DNA of 41,449 nt, from assembly GCA_003280095.1 (NCBI GenBank), contig QCGA01000012.1, positions 1 to 41,449 of the forward strand, written 5' to 3'. A model generated the notes under the pieces. The model saw only the letters and a list, made by a program, of their open reading frames with translations, made no database searches and was not told where the DNA came from. Positions 29,839-37,392 of the stretch are shown here, in pieces (positions within the stretch are counted from its first letter, which is position 1; each line of letters opens with the position of its first letter). The stretch is from Prochlorococcus sp. AG-363-O16. GTDB lineage: Bacteria; Cyanobacteriota; Cyanobacteriia; PCC-6307; Cyanobiaceae. Made by a program: the position numbers and the translations under genes.

Positions 29839-31191
29839 ATGAATGAACCAGACAAAACCATCGAAATAGCTAACAAAATAGAAAATGCTGCGAAAGATTG
29901 TTTGAATATAACAAAAACAACTACACTAGATTCAAGACTAAAAAGTTTAGTTAGGTTTTCCACTTTAGTAGCATTGCATGGCAGAAAAGGAGAGTTCAGA
30001 CTAGGAGAAAAACTACATAAATTGATATTAGATAATATTTCATGGATATTATCTAATAATACTATCAGCATAGAAATAGCTGAATACATAAAATGTAGTA
30101 AAGAAATGTTCGAAGATATAAACAAAGCAAATTACGTTTCGGAAACAACTTTTACTCATCTTGCAATCTCAGCTTCTACTCTTTCAGGGATATCTGTAAA
30201 TCTAGATAACATAAGAGATTCGTCATACTTATACCCCAAAATAATCCACCTCGAAACTCAAGCGAGATGCAATGCAAAATGTAACTTCTGTGACTATCAA
30301 AATCTCAAACGAAAAGGTATCACAATGCCAGATAATCTTATCGACAAAATTCTCTCTGAACTTTCTGAAATACCTGAAGATCATATGTTTTCTATTCAAC
30401 CTTACAAGGTATCTGAACCATTTCTGGAGACTCGACTACCAAGTATAATAAAAAGGATATTATTAATGCACAAAAATTGCACAATTAATATTATATCTAA
30501 TGCGAATTTTATGCCTGAAGAATCAATGAATTCGATTTTTTCATTTCTAGATGAAGATTATGCATGGCTAAAAATAGGAAATGATATTAAATGTCGAATA
30601 TTCATGAATTTCTCCCTTAATGAATCAACTAAAGAACAATACGAAACACTAATGAAAATTCCTTTTGAAAAGACAATATCAAATCTTAGGAATTTACACA
30701 AAAGAATCAAAGACAATAATTCCAAAATGCACATTGGGTTATCCAGAGTAAGTACTGATGCCCAAGGTGACAAAGATTTTTATTCATTTTGTCGGCGAGA
30801 ATTTCCTTTATTTAAACCTCACATACTTAAAATGAACAATTGGACATCTACAAATCAATATTCCAACTCACATGAAAAATTCGAAAACTTACCGATTAAT
30901 TCTTTGCAGAAGCTGCCATGTTTGAGATGGTTTGATCTTTCTATTATGGCTAATGGTAATATAGCTCTTTGTTGTATGGATTCTGGTGAGAATGAACTAC
31001 CTCTAGGTAACGTTCAAACCTCAAATTGTCTAAAGTTATACAGAGAAAAAATTTCTAAGTATTTCCCATCTGACAGCATGAGAATATCTTCTATTTATCC
31101 ATGTAAGAGTTGTACATATACTCCAAAACTTAATTTGACAAACGGGCTAAATCGATTAATAAAGATGTATGAAAATACTTCTACTGATTGA
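29839..31191 (+). CDS. Radical SAM protein with SPASM-like C-terminal cysteines
   Basis: A 450-residue radical SAM enzyme. The [4Fe-4S]-SAM motif is C144-x3-C148-x2-C151 (RCNAKCNFCDY). The C-terminus holds further cysteines C361, C378, C379, C397, C422 and C425 in a pattern resembling SPASM/twitch auxiliary cluster domains (PCLRWFDLSIMANGNIALCC...PCKSC). SPASM enzymes modify peptides, proteins or sugars. Unusually, about 130 residues of helical sequence precede the radical SAM core, without a recognised RRE. The nearest genes are small membrane proteins and a sulfotransferase. AT-rich composition differs from the core genes, suggesting acquisition. Substrate unknown. Confidence 0.88.
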   Translation: MNEPDKTIEIANKIENAAKDCLNITKTTTLDSRLKSLVRFSTLVALHGRKGEFRLGEKLHKLILDNISWILSNNTISIEIAEYIKCSKEMFEDINKANYVSETTFTHLAISASTLSGISVNLDNIRDSSYLYPKIIHLETQARCNAKCNFCDYQNLKRKGITMPDNLIDKILSELSEIPEDHMFSIQPYKVSEPFLETRLPSIIKRILLMHKNCTINIISNANFMPEESMNSIFSFLDEDYAWLKIGNDIKCRIFMNFSLNESTKEQYETLMKIPFEKTISNLRNLHKRIKDNNSKMHIGLSRVSTDAQGDKDFYSFCRREFPLFKPHILKMNNWTSTNQYSNSHEKFENLPINSLQKLPCLRWFDLSIMANGNIALCCMDSGENELPLGNVQTSNCLKLYREKISKYFPSDSMRISSIYPCKSCTYTPKLNLTNGLNRLIKMYENTSTD

Positions 31192-31215
31192 AACATTAAT
31201 AATCAGATATCAAGG

Positions 31216-32124
31216 CTAATCATACATTTTTGAAGAGATAATGGTTTCGTAGTATTCATTTCGTTTTAATGAAAGAATAATTTCATTATACACTTTGTTT
31301 TTGTCAACTTCTGCTAAAGATTGTGAATTTTCTGAGGGATAATCAATAAACCTGCACTGGGGTTGTCCTTGAATTCCCATTAAAGAGAAAACGTCACTTG
31401 TTTTTATTAAATCTTGAAACCCTATAACCTTAATAATAGCAAATTTGGCCAGTTCTTTAACAAAAGATGAGTGGGTTGCGACAGTCAAAGCAGAAGTCCC
31501 TGGAGCAATACGTTCAAGTTCAATCTGTTTGGAAATATATTCATCTGGTGTTAGGTAACGCAATCTCTTCCTTTGTCTTTGTATAACTGTTCGAAAATAT
31601 TTTGATGCCAAGTAACTAACAGGTTCGCGTAGACATAGAATAATCTTAGGAGTTAAATGATCAGGTATATTTTGGAGAAATGTATAAATATTAAATTCCT
31701 TATCTGTACCTTTTTGATGCCTAGAATAACAATCTAAAGATGCAGAAGTTTCTACTAATCTTTCACTTGACAACAAAACACTATTACTTTCCACTTGATA
31801 ATGAATACTATCTAATATTTGCTGAAAAATGGTTTTCAAATCTTGATTGTCAAAAACTGCGATTCCCTGTACCAAAGACAATAAAAGATCAAGTATAAAT
31901 TTATTATTTGATTTCCTATATAAAATAATTTCCGTTTCGAGTGCCTTTGAAAGGAGAGTATTGACGTCAAAACTAGTCAAACCTAAGGTAGTATTTATTT
32001 GAACACCTGATTTAAAAGGTTCTTTGCTAATCAAATAAGTATTTACAGCCTGGGGGAAAATATACTTCTGTAGAACTGTAGTACCCGTCCTAGGAGCCCC
32101 TATATGAAGAAAAAAATCTCCCAT
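31216..32124 (-). CDS. PAPS-dependent sulfotransferase family protein
   Basis: 302 residues with the 5'-phosphosulfate-binding loop HIGAPRTGTT at 7-16 and a 3'-phosphate-binding segment LCLREPVSYLASKYF with R166 and S174. This is the layout of bacterial carbohydrate or lipid sulfotransferases transferring sulfate from PAPS. No signal peptide, so it acts in the cytoplasm. It converges with the radical SAM gene, with 24 bases between stops. AT-rich composition and absence of core neighbours suggest horizontal gain. Acceptor unknown; cell-surface glycan is a reasonable guess. Confidence 0.85.
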   Translation of the reverse strand: MGDFFLHIGAPRTGTTVLQKYIFPQAVNTYLISKEPFKSGVQINTTLGLTSFDVNTLLSKALETEIILYRKSNNKFILDLLLSLVQGIAVFDNQDLKTIFQQILDSIHYQVESNSVLLSSERLVETSASLDCYSRHQKGTDKEFNIYTFLQNIPDHLTPKIILCLREPVSYLASKYFRTVIQRQRKRLRYLTPDEYISKQIELERIAPGTSALTVATHSSFVKELAKFAIIKVIGFQDLIKTSDVFSLMGIQGQPQCRFIDYPSENSQSLAEVDKNKVYNEIILSLKRNEYYETIISSKMYD

Positions 32125-33093
32125 TATTTATTTGTACGAATTATGCTGAATTGTAACTGGAAAAAATTATCCTGAAGAAAATTGAGTATCTGCCTATGTC
32201 AAATTGCAAGAAAGACTTGATTATTGGTTGATGAATTTAGTTAATTTCTTATCAAATTGGAACTTCTTGAATGAATCTTTGTCTCAATAAAACGTCACAA
32301 TATCATCAAAAGGAAGACTGTCTATACAGACATCTAGCCTATCGTCTCTCTATTCCATTACAAAGCAATAACCACATACATGATTAAGTAACAGGTCTGG
32401 TTCCAAACAATTAGAAATCATCAATTTTGACTTTTCACGCCTGGAGGAATACAACCTCTGACCAACGGAGCAGCGTCACTACCCCCCCCCCTAAGCAATA
32501 ACCATCATGGTCTTAAATCCAGAGTAGTTCTAGTGTTTCTTGAATCACGACCGCATCCGATGAAGTAATTGTTTGATTAATTCATCTAGAAGCAGGTCTA
32601 ATGAAAGGAAGAGTCTGCATTGCAAGGCCGGAAGCAGCGAGTCATTGATTTCAAGACTTGCCAACAAAAGTATTGACTATCGGCTCTTGTAAACAGATTC
32701 TCCTTGACCAAAAATACTCACCACAAGATGTCTCTTCTATACCTCAACGCGGCCCTAAAGCTTTGCCGGCCACACTCTCCCCCCCCATCTATGAAAGGTC
32801 TTAGAGCATAAATGGATCCTTAGTGCACTGTGCACCCAATCCTCAAAACATAAATGAAGCATTTTTTTCTACAGTCCTTTACTGAGAGCAAAACATATTA
32901 AGTAGGCTTAACTATCGATTGTCTCTCATTCTGTATTGGAAGCCTAGAAGACATGATGCCCCCTTAGAGCACCAAGACAGTGCTCTAAGGGGGTTCTCAG
33001 CTCAAATCGGCTACATCTGGTCGTCAAAGAAATAACACGAAGGCATCAGCCACCTAGGCTTATACAAAGCAACCATCTTGAGGCAATATTAAG
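32125..33093. other. 969-base gene-free region
   Basis: No open frame longer than about 26 codons with coding signs was found on either strand. The stretch holds a run of ten C (about 32482-32491), a run of eight C (about 32779-32786), a repeat AAGCAATAACCA (near 32364 and 32493), the palindromic GTGCACTGTGCAC (near 32823) and a perfect 14-bp hairpin at 32959-32993. GC content is higher than in the flanking accessory genes. It could hold an unrecognised RNA gene, a decayed gene or the regulatory region of the downstream DNA-binding gene. Confidence 0.6.
32959..32998 (+). terminator. Perfect 14-bp hairpin, terminator-like
   Basis: CCCCCTTAGAGCAC (32959-32972) pairs exactly with GTGCTCTAAGGGGG (32980-32993) around the loop CAAGACA and is followed by TTCTC. 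The T-run is weak, so it may be a terminator of an upstream transcript, a processing or protein-binding site, or part of an RNA gene. No gene ends just before it. Confidence 0.55.
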
Positions 33094-33642
33094 GTGACGT
33101 CCCAACAATATGCTACATATGAAATAGATGACTTCAAATTAATGTCTCAACTAACAATCAAAGTTAGCGCTAAGGCGGATGCCTTAATTGCTCAACTCCA
33201 AAAAGAAATCTTCAATCGTCGTCGTAAAAAGATCACTGCTGCAGGCGTCGTGGAATCTCTTGTTGAAAGCGGAGCTAAATCGCAATCTGACAAGCGTTTT
33301 GCTTCTTCCTGGAAAAACCTCATTAAAGACATCGAGAAGGCTGCCAAGCTTTCAGAAGTCCATGGCAACAAGCCGTCCAATCTCTCTGAAGAAGAGTGGG
33401 CGATTGTGCTATCACATCGCACCCGTAAGGCATCTACTACTCGTAAGGCCCCGGTGAAACGTGCCACAAAAACAAAAGTAAAGAGCACAGCAACAAAAAC
33501 GGCTGCGACAAAAAAAGCAGTAGCAAAAAAATCCGCACCTACTAAAGCGTCAGTGGCTACCAAAAAGGTAAAACCAGCAACTCCGAGACCAGCTAGACGG
33601 GCAAGGAAAGCAACTGCTACAGCTAGCAGCAAAAAAGATTAA
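33094..33642 (+). CDS. Histone H1-like DNA-binding protein with ribbon-helix-helix-type N-terminus
   Basis: A basic protein of 182 residues from GTG 33094 (GAGG ten bases upstream), or 166 from ATG 33142. The N-terminal part, SQLTIKVSAKADALIAQL...RRRKKITAAGVVESLVESG, has the strand-helix-helix look of ribbon-helix-helix DNA-binding proteins. From residue 108 the tail is built almost only of Lys, Ala, Thr, Pro and Arg (for example TKKAVAKKSAPTKASVATKK), like histone H1 or bacterial Hc1/AlgP-type tails that bind DNA non-specifically. It is probably a nucleoid-associated protein; I recall similar genes in picocyanobacteria, but a name is not certain. Confidence 0.8.
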   Translation: MTSQQYATYEIDDFKLMSQLTIKVSAKADALIAQLQKEIFNRRRKKITAAGVVESLVESGAKSQSDKRFASSWKNLIKDIEKAAKLSEVHGNKPSNLSEEEWAIVLSHRTRKASTTRKAPVKRATKTKVKSTATKTAATKKAVAKKSAPTKASVATKKVKPATPRPARRARKATATASSKKD

Positions 33643-33654
33643 CTCAGGTCAAAC

Positions 33655-33703
33655 AGCCAGGTCCGTTCAAGCGGCTTGAGAGGTGCGATCCCTCTCACTG
33701 GCT
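33655..33703 (+). ncRNA. tRNA-arm-like three-way RNA fold (candidate)
   Basis: AGCCAG (33655-33660) pairs with CTGGCT (33698-33703), enclosing CCG-TTCAAG-CGG (33663-33674) and GAGAGG-TGCGATC-CCTCTC (33678-33696). The second hairpin differs from a standard tRNA T-arm loop (TTCGATC) by one base. At about 50 bases with no anticodon arm it is not a functional tRNA; it may be a tRNA remnant or an unrelated terminator-like fold after the DNA-binding gene. Confidence 0.3.
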
Positions 33704-33837
33704 ATTCAAAGGTAGATATTTCTGCTCTGACCACTGCTATGCGCATATCTTTTGAGACTTAACAGCAAACGTTCAAATATCTTGAACATTGTTGTGGATA
33801 GAAGCTAAAAAGAGTATTCAACTTGAAACTTGGACCG

Positions 33838-34053
33838 ATGACAAAAGAGCATTGGCTAAAACGCTTGAAATTCAACGTCCATGCGCCTGGTACTGGGGCT
33901 GCTCTAATAATCCTGGCACTGACGCAAATTCCTGTAGCAATCAAAACAACTGCTGAACTGGCGTGTATCGGCGAAATTTCCCATCAATCATGGAAACAAA
34001 GTCAGTCACATCGCGGAGTGAACGTTAAAGCTGTCCAACAATGCAACGGTTAA
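33838..34053 (+). CDS. Small hydrophobic hypothetical protein (71 aa)
   Basis: ATG 33838 (an upstream TTG at 33823 would add five residues). The sequence MTKEHWLKRLKFNVHAPGTG is followed by a hydrophobic segment (AALIILALTQIPVAI) and a polar tail ending AVQQCNG. Short marine picocyanobacterial proteins ending in CNG/CNGG are familiar to me, which supports coding, but I cannot name a family. The N-terminus is basic, so this may be a membrane-anchored or exported peptide. Function unknown. Confidence 0.6.
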   Translation: MTKEHWLKRLKFNVHAPGTGAALIILALTQIPVAIKTTAELACIGEISHQSWKQSQSHRGVNVKAVQQCNG

Positions 34054-34154
34054 GGATGTGGAGACAAATAACTGTCTATGCATTCCTCGTACGTTGATAA
34101 ATAAGCTATCGTCGAACAAACAGGTTAAATTCTGGTCGATGCAAGACATTAACA

Positions 34155-35090
34155 ATGAAAACCAATAGAAATTTGATTAGTCGTACAAAAAAGAAAGATG
34201 TAGATCACTTTAGTGTTGAAATTATTTCCAAGCTACCACCTGCATTTAGTTGTTTAAAAATCCTAGACAAAAATTTGTTGAAAGAAATCAAAGAATCAAT
34301 GATAAGGGTTATAGATGATGACCCAAAAGAAATATCATTAACTGGAGAGAATGATTCCTATTGCAAGTATAGCAGCTTAAAAAGAAGAGCCATATCGTGG
34401 AAGAAGATAAATAGTTTTAATGTTAACTACAAACCTTTCCTTTCACACTTCTTTGCTCAAAAAAAATTCATCTCGAAACTATTATTTAGCAGCAATGAAA
34501 TATTAAAAGATGCAATAGATACGGATCAGAAGTCAACAACAATGCTAAAAACTGGATACTTCTTATTATGCAGAATTCGCCTACTGATAGATTATAAAGG
34601 TTACTTTCTGTCTCCTCACACAGATTCAGAGGATACACTGATGGCATTATTAGTACCACTAGATATAGATCTAACCCCCACAGCGTTATTCAGAAGAACA
34701 GAGCAGCCTATAAAACCGATTTCAACGCTCGAAAAATCTAAACTTGTCAAGTGCAACTTCATTCCAAATCGGTATCTCTTCGCCGAAGACATTAGTAAAA
34801 CTGTTCAGGATTACAAAAAAGATAAACACAATCAACTCATTTTTGACTGCAATTGGATAATTAGAAACCCAAAACTTGATTTGGGTGATGCGCTAGTTTT
34901 GCCTAATCCAATCTGTAATGCCTGGAGGGCCAACAAGAAAAAACAAATCAAAACTAATCAATTCTCAAAGCATGGGGTATTTCCACCAATCAAAGAAACA
35001 GTCAGACCAATGCTATTAGTAGATTATTTAATTAGGGAAAAAGGTCTAAGCGTAGCCTCTAACGAATATGACATAATAATTAACCTATGA
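34155..35090 (+). CDS. 2-oxoglutarate/Fe(II)-dependent oxygenase-like protein
   Basis: 311 residues. The jelly-roll metal triad can be placed as H155-x-D157 (SPHTDSEDT) and the distal H273 (SKHGVF), with R284 eleven residues later as the 2-oxoglutarate carboxylate ligand (ETVRPMLLVDY). The segment LDLGDALVLPNP before the distal His is typical of the strand preceding it. Such enzymes hydroxylate small molecules, lipids or proteins. Overall similarity to a named family is not recognised. Same strand as the methyltransferase 344 bases downstream; AT-rich like its neighbours. Confidence 0.7.
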   Translation: MKTNRNLISRTKKKDVDHFSVEIISKLPPAFSCLKILDKNLLKEIKESMIRVIDDDPKEISLTGENDSYCKYSSLKRRAISWKKINSFNVNYKPFLSHFFAQKKFISKLLFSSNEILKDAIDTDQKSTTMLKTGYFLLCRIRLLIDYKGYFLSPHTDSEDTLMALLVPLDIDLTPTALFRRTEQPIKPISTLEKSKLVKCNFIPNRYLFAEDISKTVQDYKKDKHNQLIFDCNWIIRNPKLDLGDALVLPNPICNAWRANKKKQIKTNQFSKHGVFPPIKETVRPMLLVDYLIREKGLSVASNEYDIIINL

Positions 35091-35434
35091 GGCCTCATTT
35101 TTATTTGGAAACTAAAATCTTATAGTGAACCTCAATAAAAATATAAGGTTCTCTTTTCAGTAATAACTATCTTTCACTTTGTTCAACTTATAGTAAATTA
35201 CTGTTTTAAAATTTCTAGTTTTAGTAGAGTTCAAACGCGACTGAGCAATCTAACTGGTTTATTCTTGAGAATGGTAAATATTGTAACTGACAATACTATA
35301 TTTCAAAAAGAAATAAACATATTAGATTCAATCTAAGATCAAAAAAAACTTGTTTACTGCATTTCTGAAATAAAATCATAGCCAATTATTTATGAGTGAG
35401 ATAAGATAAATATATTACAATTCCGCCAGGAAAA
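35091..35434. other. 344-base AT-rich intergenic region
   Basis: No coding frame above about 21 codons. A weak terminator-like hairpin (GAACCT 35127-35132 with AGGTTC 35146-35151, then TCTTTT) lies just after the oxygenase gene. The remainder is very AT-rich and presumably carries the promoter of the methyltransferase gene. No other signal seen. Confidence 0.5.
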
Positions 35435-36142
35435 GTGCTGAGATTATCACCATCTGCTCTAAGTACTATCTTATCAACTCAATTGATGCGAGATTGTTTT
35501 CATTTACGCCCTCTATTTTTTGATAGTTTACTACCTATTTACACCTCTAGAGTACTAGATATGAATTCACAAAGAGAAGATTCAGGCACGATTAGTATGG
35601 GCAGTCTTCTTAGCCTTTTCTTGACTTCTTACAAATGGCAGCCAACTTACATAGTTGAGGTAGGCACATATATCGGAAATAGTATCTTATCTATAGCCTT
35701 CGGAGCCAGTCTAAATAATAAAAAAATTGATCTTATTACTTGTGATAATCAACCGTGCAATCAAAACCCTATGAAGGGTATTGACCTGCCTGAAGGAAGT
35801 AAAACCGAAGTATTCCAAGGGTCAAGTACTGATATGTTTAAGAAATTAATTCAAAGAAATAAACCGATTGATATGCTGCATCTAGATGGCAAGCTTCTAA
35901 AGCATAGTAATGACACAGAATTATTATCTAATCTTATTAGCAACGCAACCCTAATTGCCTTAGATGACTGCGAAGGATGTGAAAAAGGTCATGTAAATTT
36001 GAGCTTGCTAAGACGAGCTATAAAAACACATGTTTTTATAGCTCCATTCCCCAGCCATTCCTTCCAGAAATGGGGTTTAGAGGCCACCTCTCTCACTGGA
36101 TTTCTTCTTCCTAAGAAGAGCGCAAGCTTTTCTTGGCAATGA
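35435..36142 (+). CDS. Class I SAM-dependent methyltransferase-like protein
   Basis: 235 residues from GTG 35435, where AGGA lies close upstream; an ATG at 35486 (MRDCFHL...) is a possible alternative start. The SAM-binding motif I is VEVGTYIGNS at 74-83, followed by an acidic strand end (LITCDNQPC about 99-107) and a later MLHLDGKLL and LIALDDCEGCEKG, the usual motif order of O-methyltransferases of the class I fold. The substrate is not apparent. Preceded by the oxygenase gene and followed by the opposite-strand formyltransferase. Confidence 0.7.
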   Translation: MLRLSPSALSTILSTQLMRDCFHLRPLFFDSLLPIYTSRVLDMNSQREDSGTISMGSLLSLFLTSYKWQPTYIVEVGTYIGNSILSIAFGASLNNKKIDLITCDNQPCNQNPMKGIDLPEGSKTEVFQGSSTDMFKKLIQRNKPIDMLHLDGKLLKHSNDTELLSNLISNATLIALDDCEGCEKGHVNLSLLRRAIKTHVFIAPFPSHSFQKWGLEATSLTGFLLPKKSASFSWQ

Positions 36143-36486
36143 CGACCTAATTATGTGCATCAAGAGGCTGTATTGAGAAACGAGTTCATACAATCTTCTA
36201 CATCAAGGCTATTAAGGATTTTACGAAGATATAGCTCGCAGCTGATACAAAATTAATTTCCAATTAAACTACTACCTACTCCTAATAAACTTCAAATCAC
36301 CTGGTGAATTCAAAAAGAAAAGCGCAATAAAGACATCTGTTTCCCTCACATAAAATCTGATTTTCCAGCCTAAAGATACTTATTATTATCCAGTGTTCTT
36401 AATTATAAAAATGATCAGCTCCTATAGTCGGCATTGATGTGCACAAGAGACGTTTTATATACACAGACTAACCTACAATCAACTGA
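36143..36486. other. 344-base AT-rich intergenic region between convergent genes
   Basis: Lies between the stops of the methyltransferase and the formyltransferase. No coding frame was supported. It contains one copy of a degenerate direct repeat, TCGGCATTGATGTGCAC at 36428-36444, whose partner lies at 37703-37719 beyond the formyltransferase. Confidence 0.5.
36428..36444 (+). repeat. Degenerate direct repeat, left copy
   Basis: TCGGCATTGATGTGCAC matches TCGGCATTAATGCGCAC at 37703-37719 with two differences; weaker similarity continues for roughly 20 bases. The copies bracket the formyltransferase gene. Confidence 0.45.
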
Positions 36487-37392
36487 TTACAATAAAATTG
36501 TTCCCACCCTAAAGAATTTCTCAGAAACGAAATTTCTATTGTTGCCGGCTATTCGTAGATCTGAAATTAATACGCCCTCATTATTAGAACCACAAGAAAC
36601 CAAAATACCAGAATTATAATAAGCAAGAATTTGGCCAGGCTTTCCAAAACACTGTGCTAATGATACTGTTAGATCATATATTTCATACTCTATACATTGA
36701 TATTTCAAATATAGTTGGGGATAAGGAAATTGAAGAGCTCGGAAACAATTACGAAGATCCTTTGCACTCAAGCTCCAGTTGATTAATGAGTCCTCCTTTT
36801 TTCTTTGCGATCCAAACGAAACCCCTTCATTCGCTTGTGGAATTGGTTGAATCTTTCCAGATAAATATTTACGCACGACAGATCCTATATCAGCCGTAAC
36901 TTTTTCTTCTAAGATTGGCAGTATTTCCTTAATTGATTGATCATCATTTACTTCTATCTTCCATTGATAAATAATATCTCCAGAATCCATACCACTATTT
37001 ATTTCCCACAAACTCGAGCCTAAAGTAATATCACCATTCATTATACTCCAAACCAGTGGAGCTCCTCCTCGATATCCAGGTAGCAATGAATTGTGCAAAC
37101 CTATACATCTCTTACAACTTGAAATCACCTCTGCTTCTATTATCCAATACCATCCACAAACCAAACAAAGATCTGGCTTATTTGTTGAAATATATTCTGT
37201 TAATTGAGAGTTATCATAGATCATATAGGGCAATCCATGATCAATACAAAAATCAGAAATTTTTTTTAAAGCAGTTCTATTTATATCTTTTCTATCATCA
37301 CAAGTAACAACAGTAATTGGCATCCTAAATTCTATATAAATTGCTTTCAGAACATCCAAACCGAGTTTTTTGCTAACAACCAATAAGATCAC
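36487..37392 (-). CDS. Formyltransferase family protein (Fmt/sugar N-formyltransferase-like)
   Basis: 301 residues with the formyl-THF-dependent transferase fold: a Rossmann-type N-terminus (MILLVVSKKLGLDVLKAI), the signature CIGLHNSLLPGYRGGAPLVW at 96-115 containing the catalytic His (H100), and GMDSGDII with the catalytic Asp (about D136). The Asn that normally sits two residues before this His (N-x-H) is Gly98 here; similar Gly variants occur, as I recall, among sugar formyltransferases. Too short and too divergent for the housekeeping Met-tRNA formyltransferase (about 330 residues). Likely formylates an amino sugar or other amine; flanked by direct repeats. Confidence 0.8.
   Translation of the reverse strand: MILLVVSKKLGLDVLKAIYIEFRMPITVVTCDDRKDINRTALKKISDFCIDHGLPYMIYDNSQLTEYISTNKPDLCLVCGWYWIIEAEVISSCKRCIGLHNSLLPGYRGGAPLVWSIMNGDITLGSSLWEINSGMDSGDIIYQWKIEVNDDQSIKEILPILEEKVTADIGSVVRKYLSGKIQPIPQANEGVSFGSQRKKEDSLINWSLSAKDLRNCFRALQFPYPQLYLKYQCIEYEIYDLTVSLAQCFGKPGQILAYYNSGILVSCGSNNEGVLISDLRIAGNNRNFVSEKFFRVGTILL

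Noticed and set aside
32338-32417. 23-codon minus-strand frame with two cysteines near its end
   Set aside because: No ribosome-binding site and no leader-peptide features; likely chance in a non-coding stretch.
32617-32640. GGCCGGAAGCAGC resembles the conserved SRP RNA (4.5S) loop
   Set aside because: The GGAA loop lacks the flanking symmetric GG/CC pairs and the AGCAGC-CAGG internal loop, and no long enclosing stem forms.
33192-33632. 146-codon minus-strand frame
   Set aside because: Antisense shadow of the Lys/Ala-rich H1-like gene; its Phe/Val/Ala repeats mirror the tail codons.
36434-36619. 61-codon plus-strand frame overlapping the formyltransferase end
   Set aside because: More than half is antisense to a well-supported gene and the rest shows no coding character.
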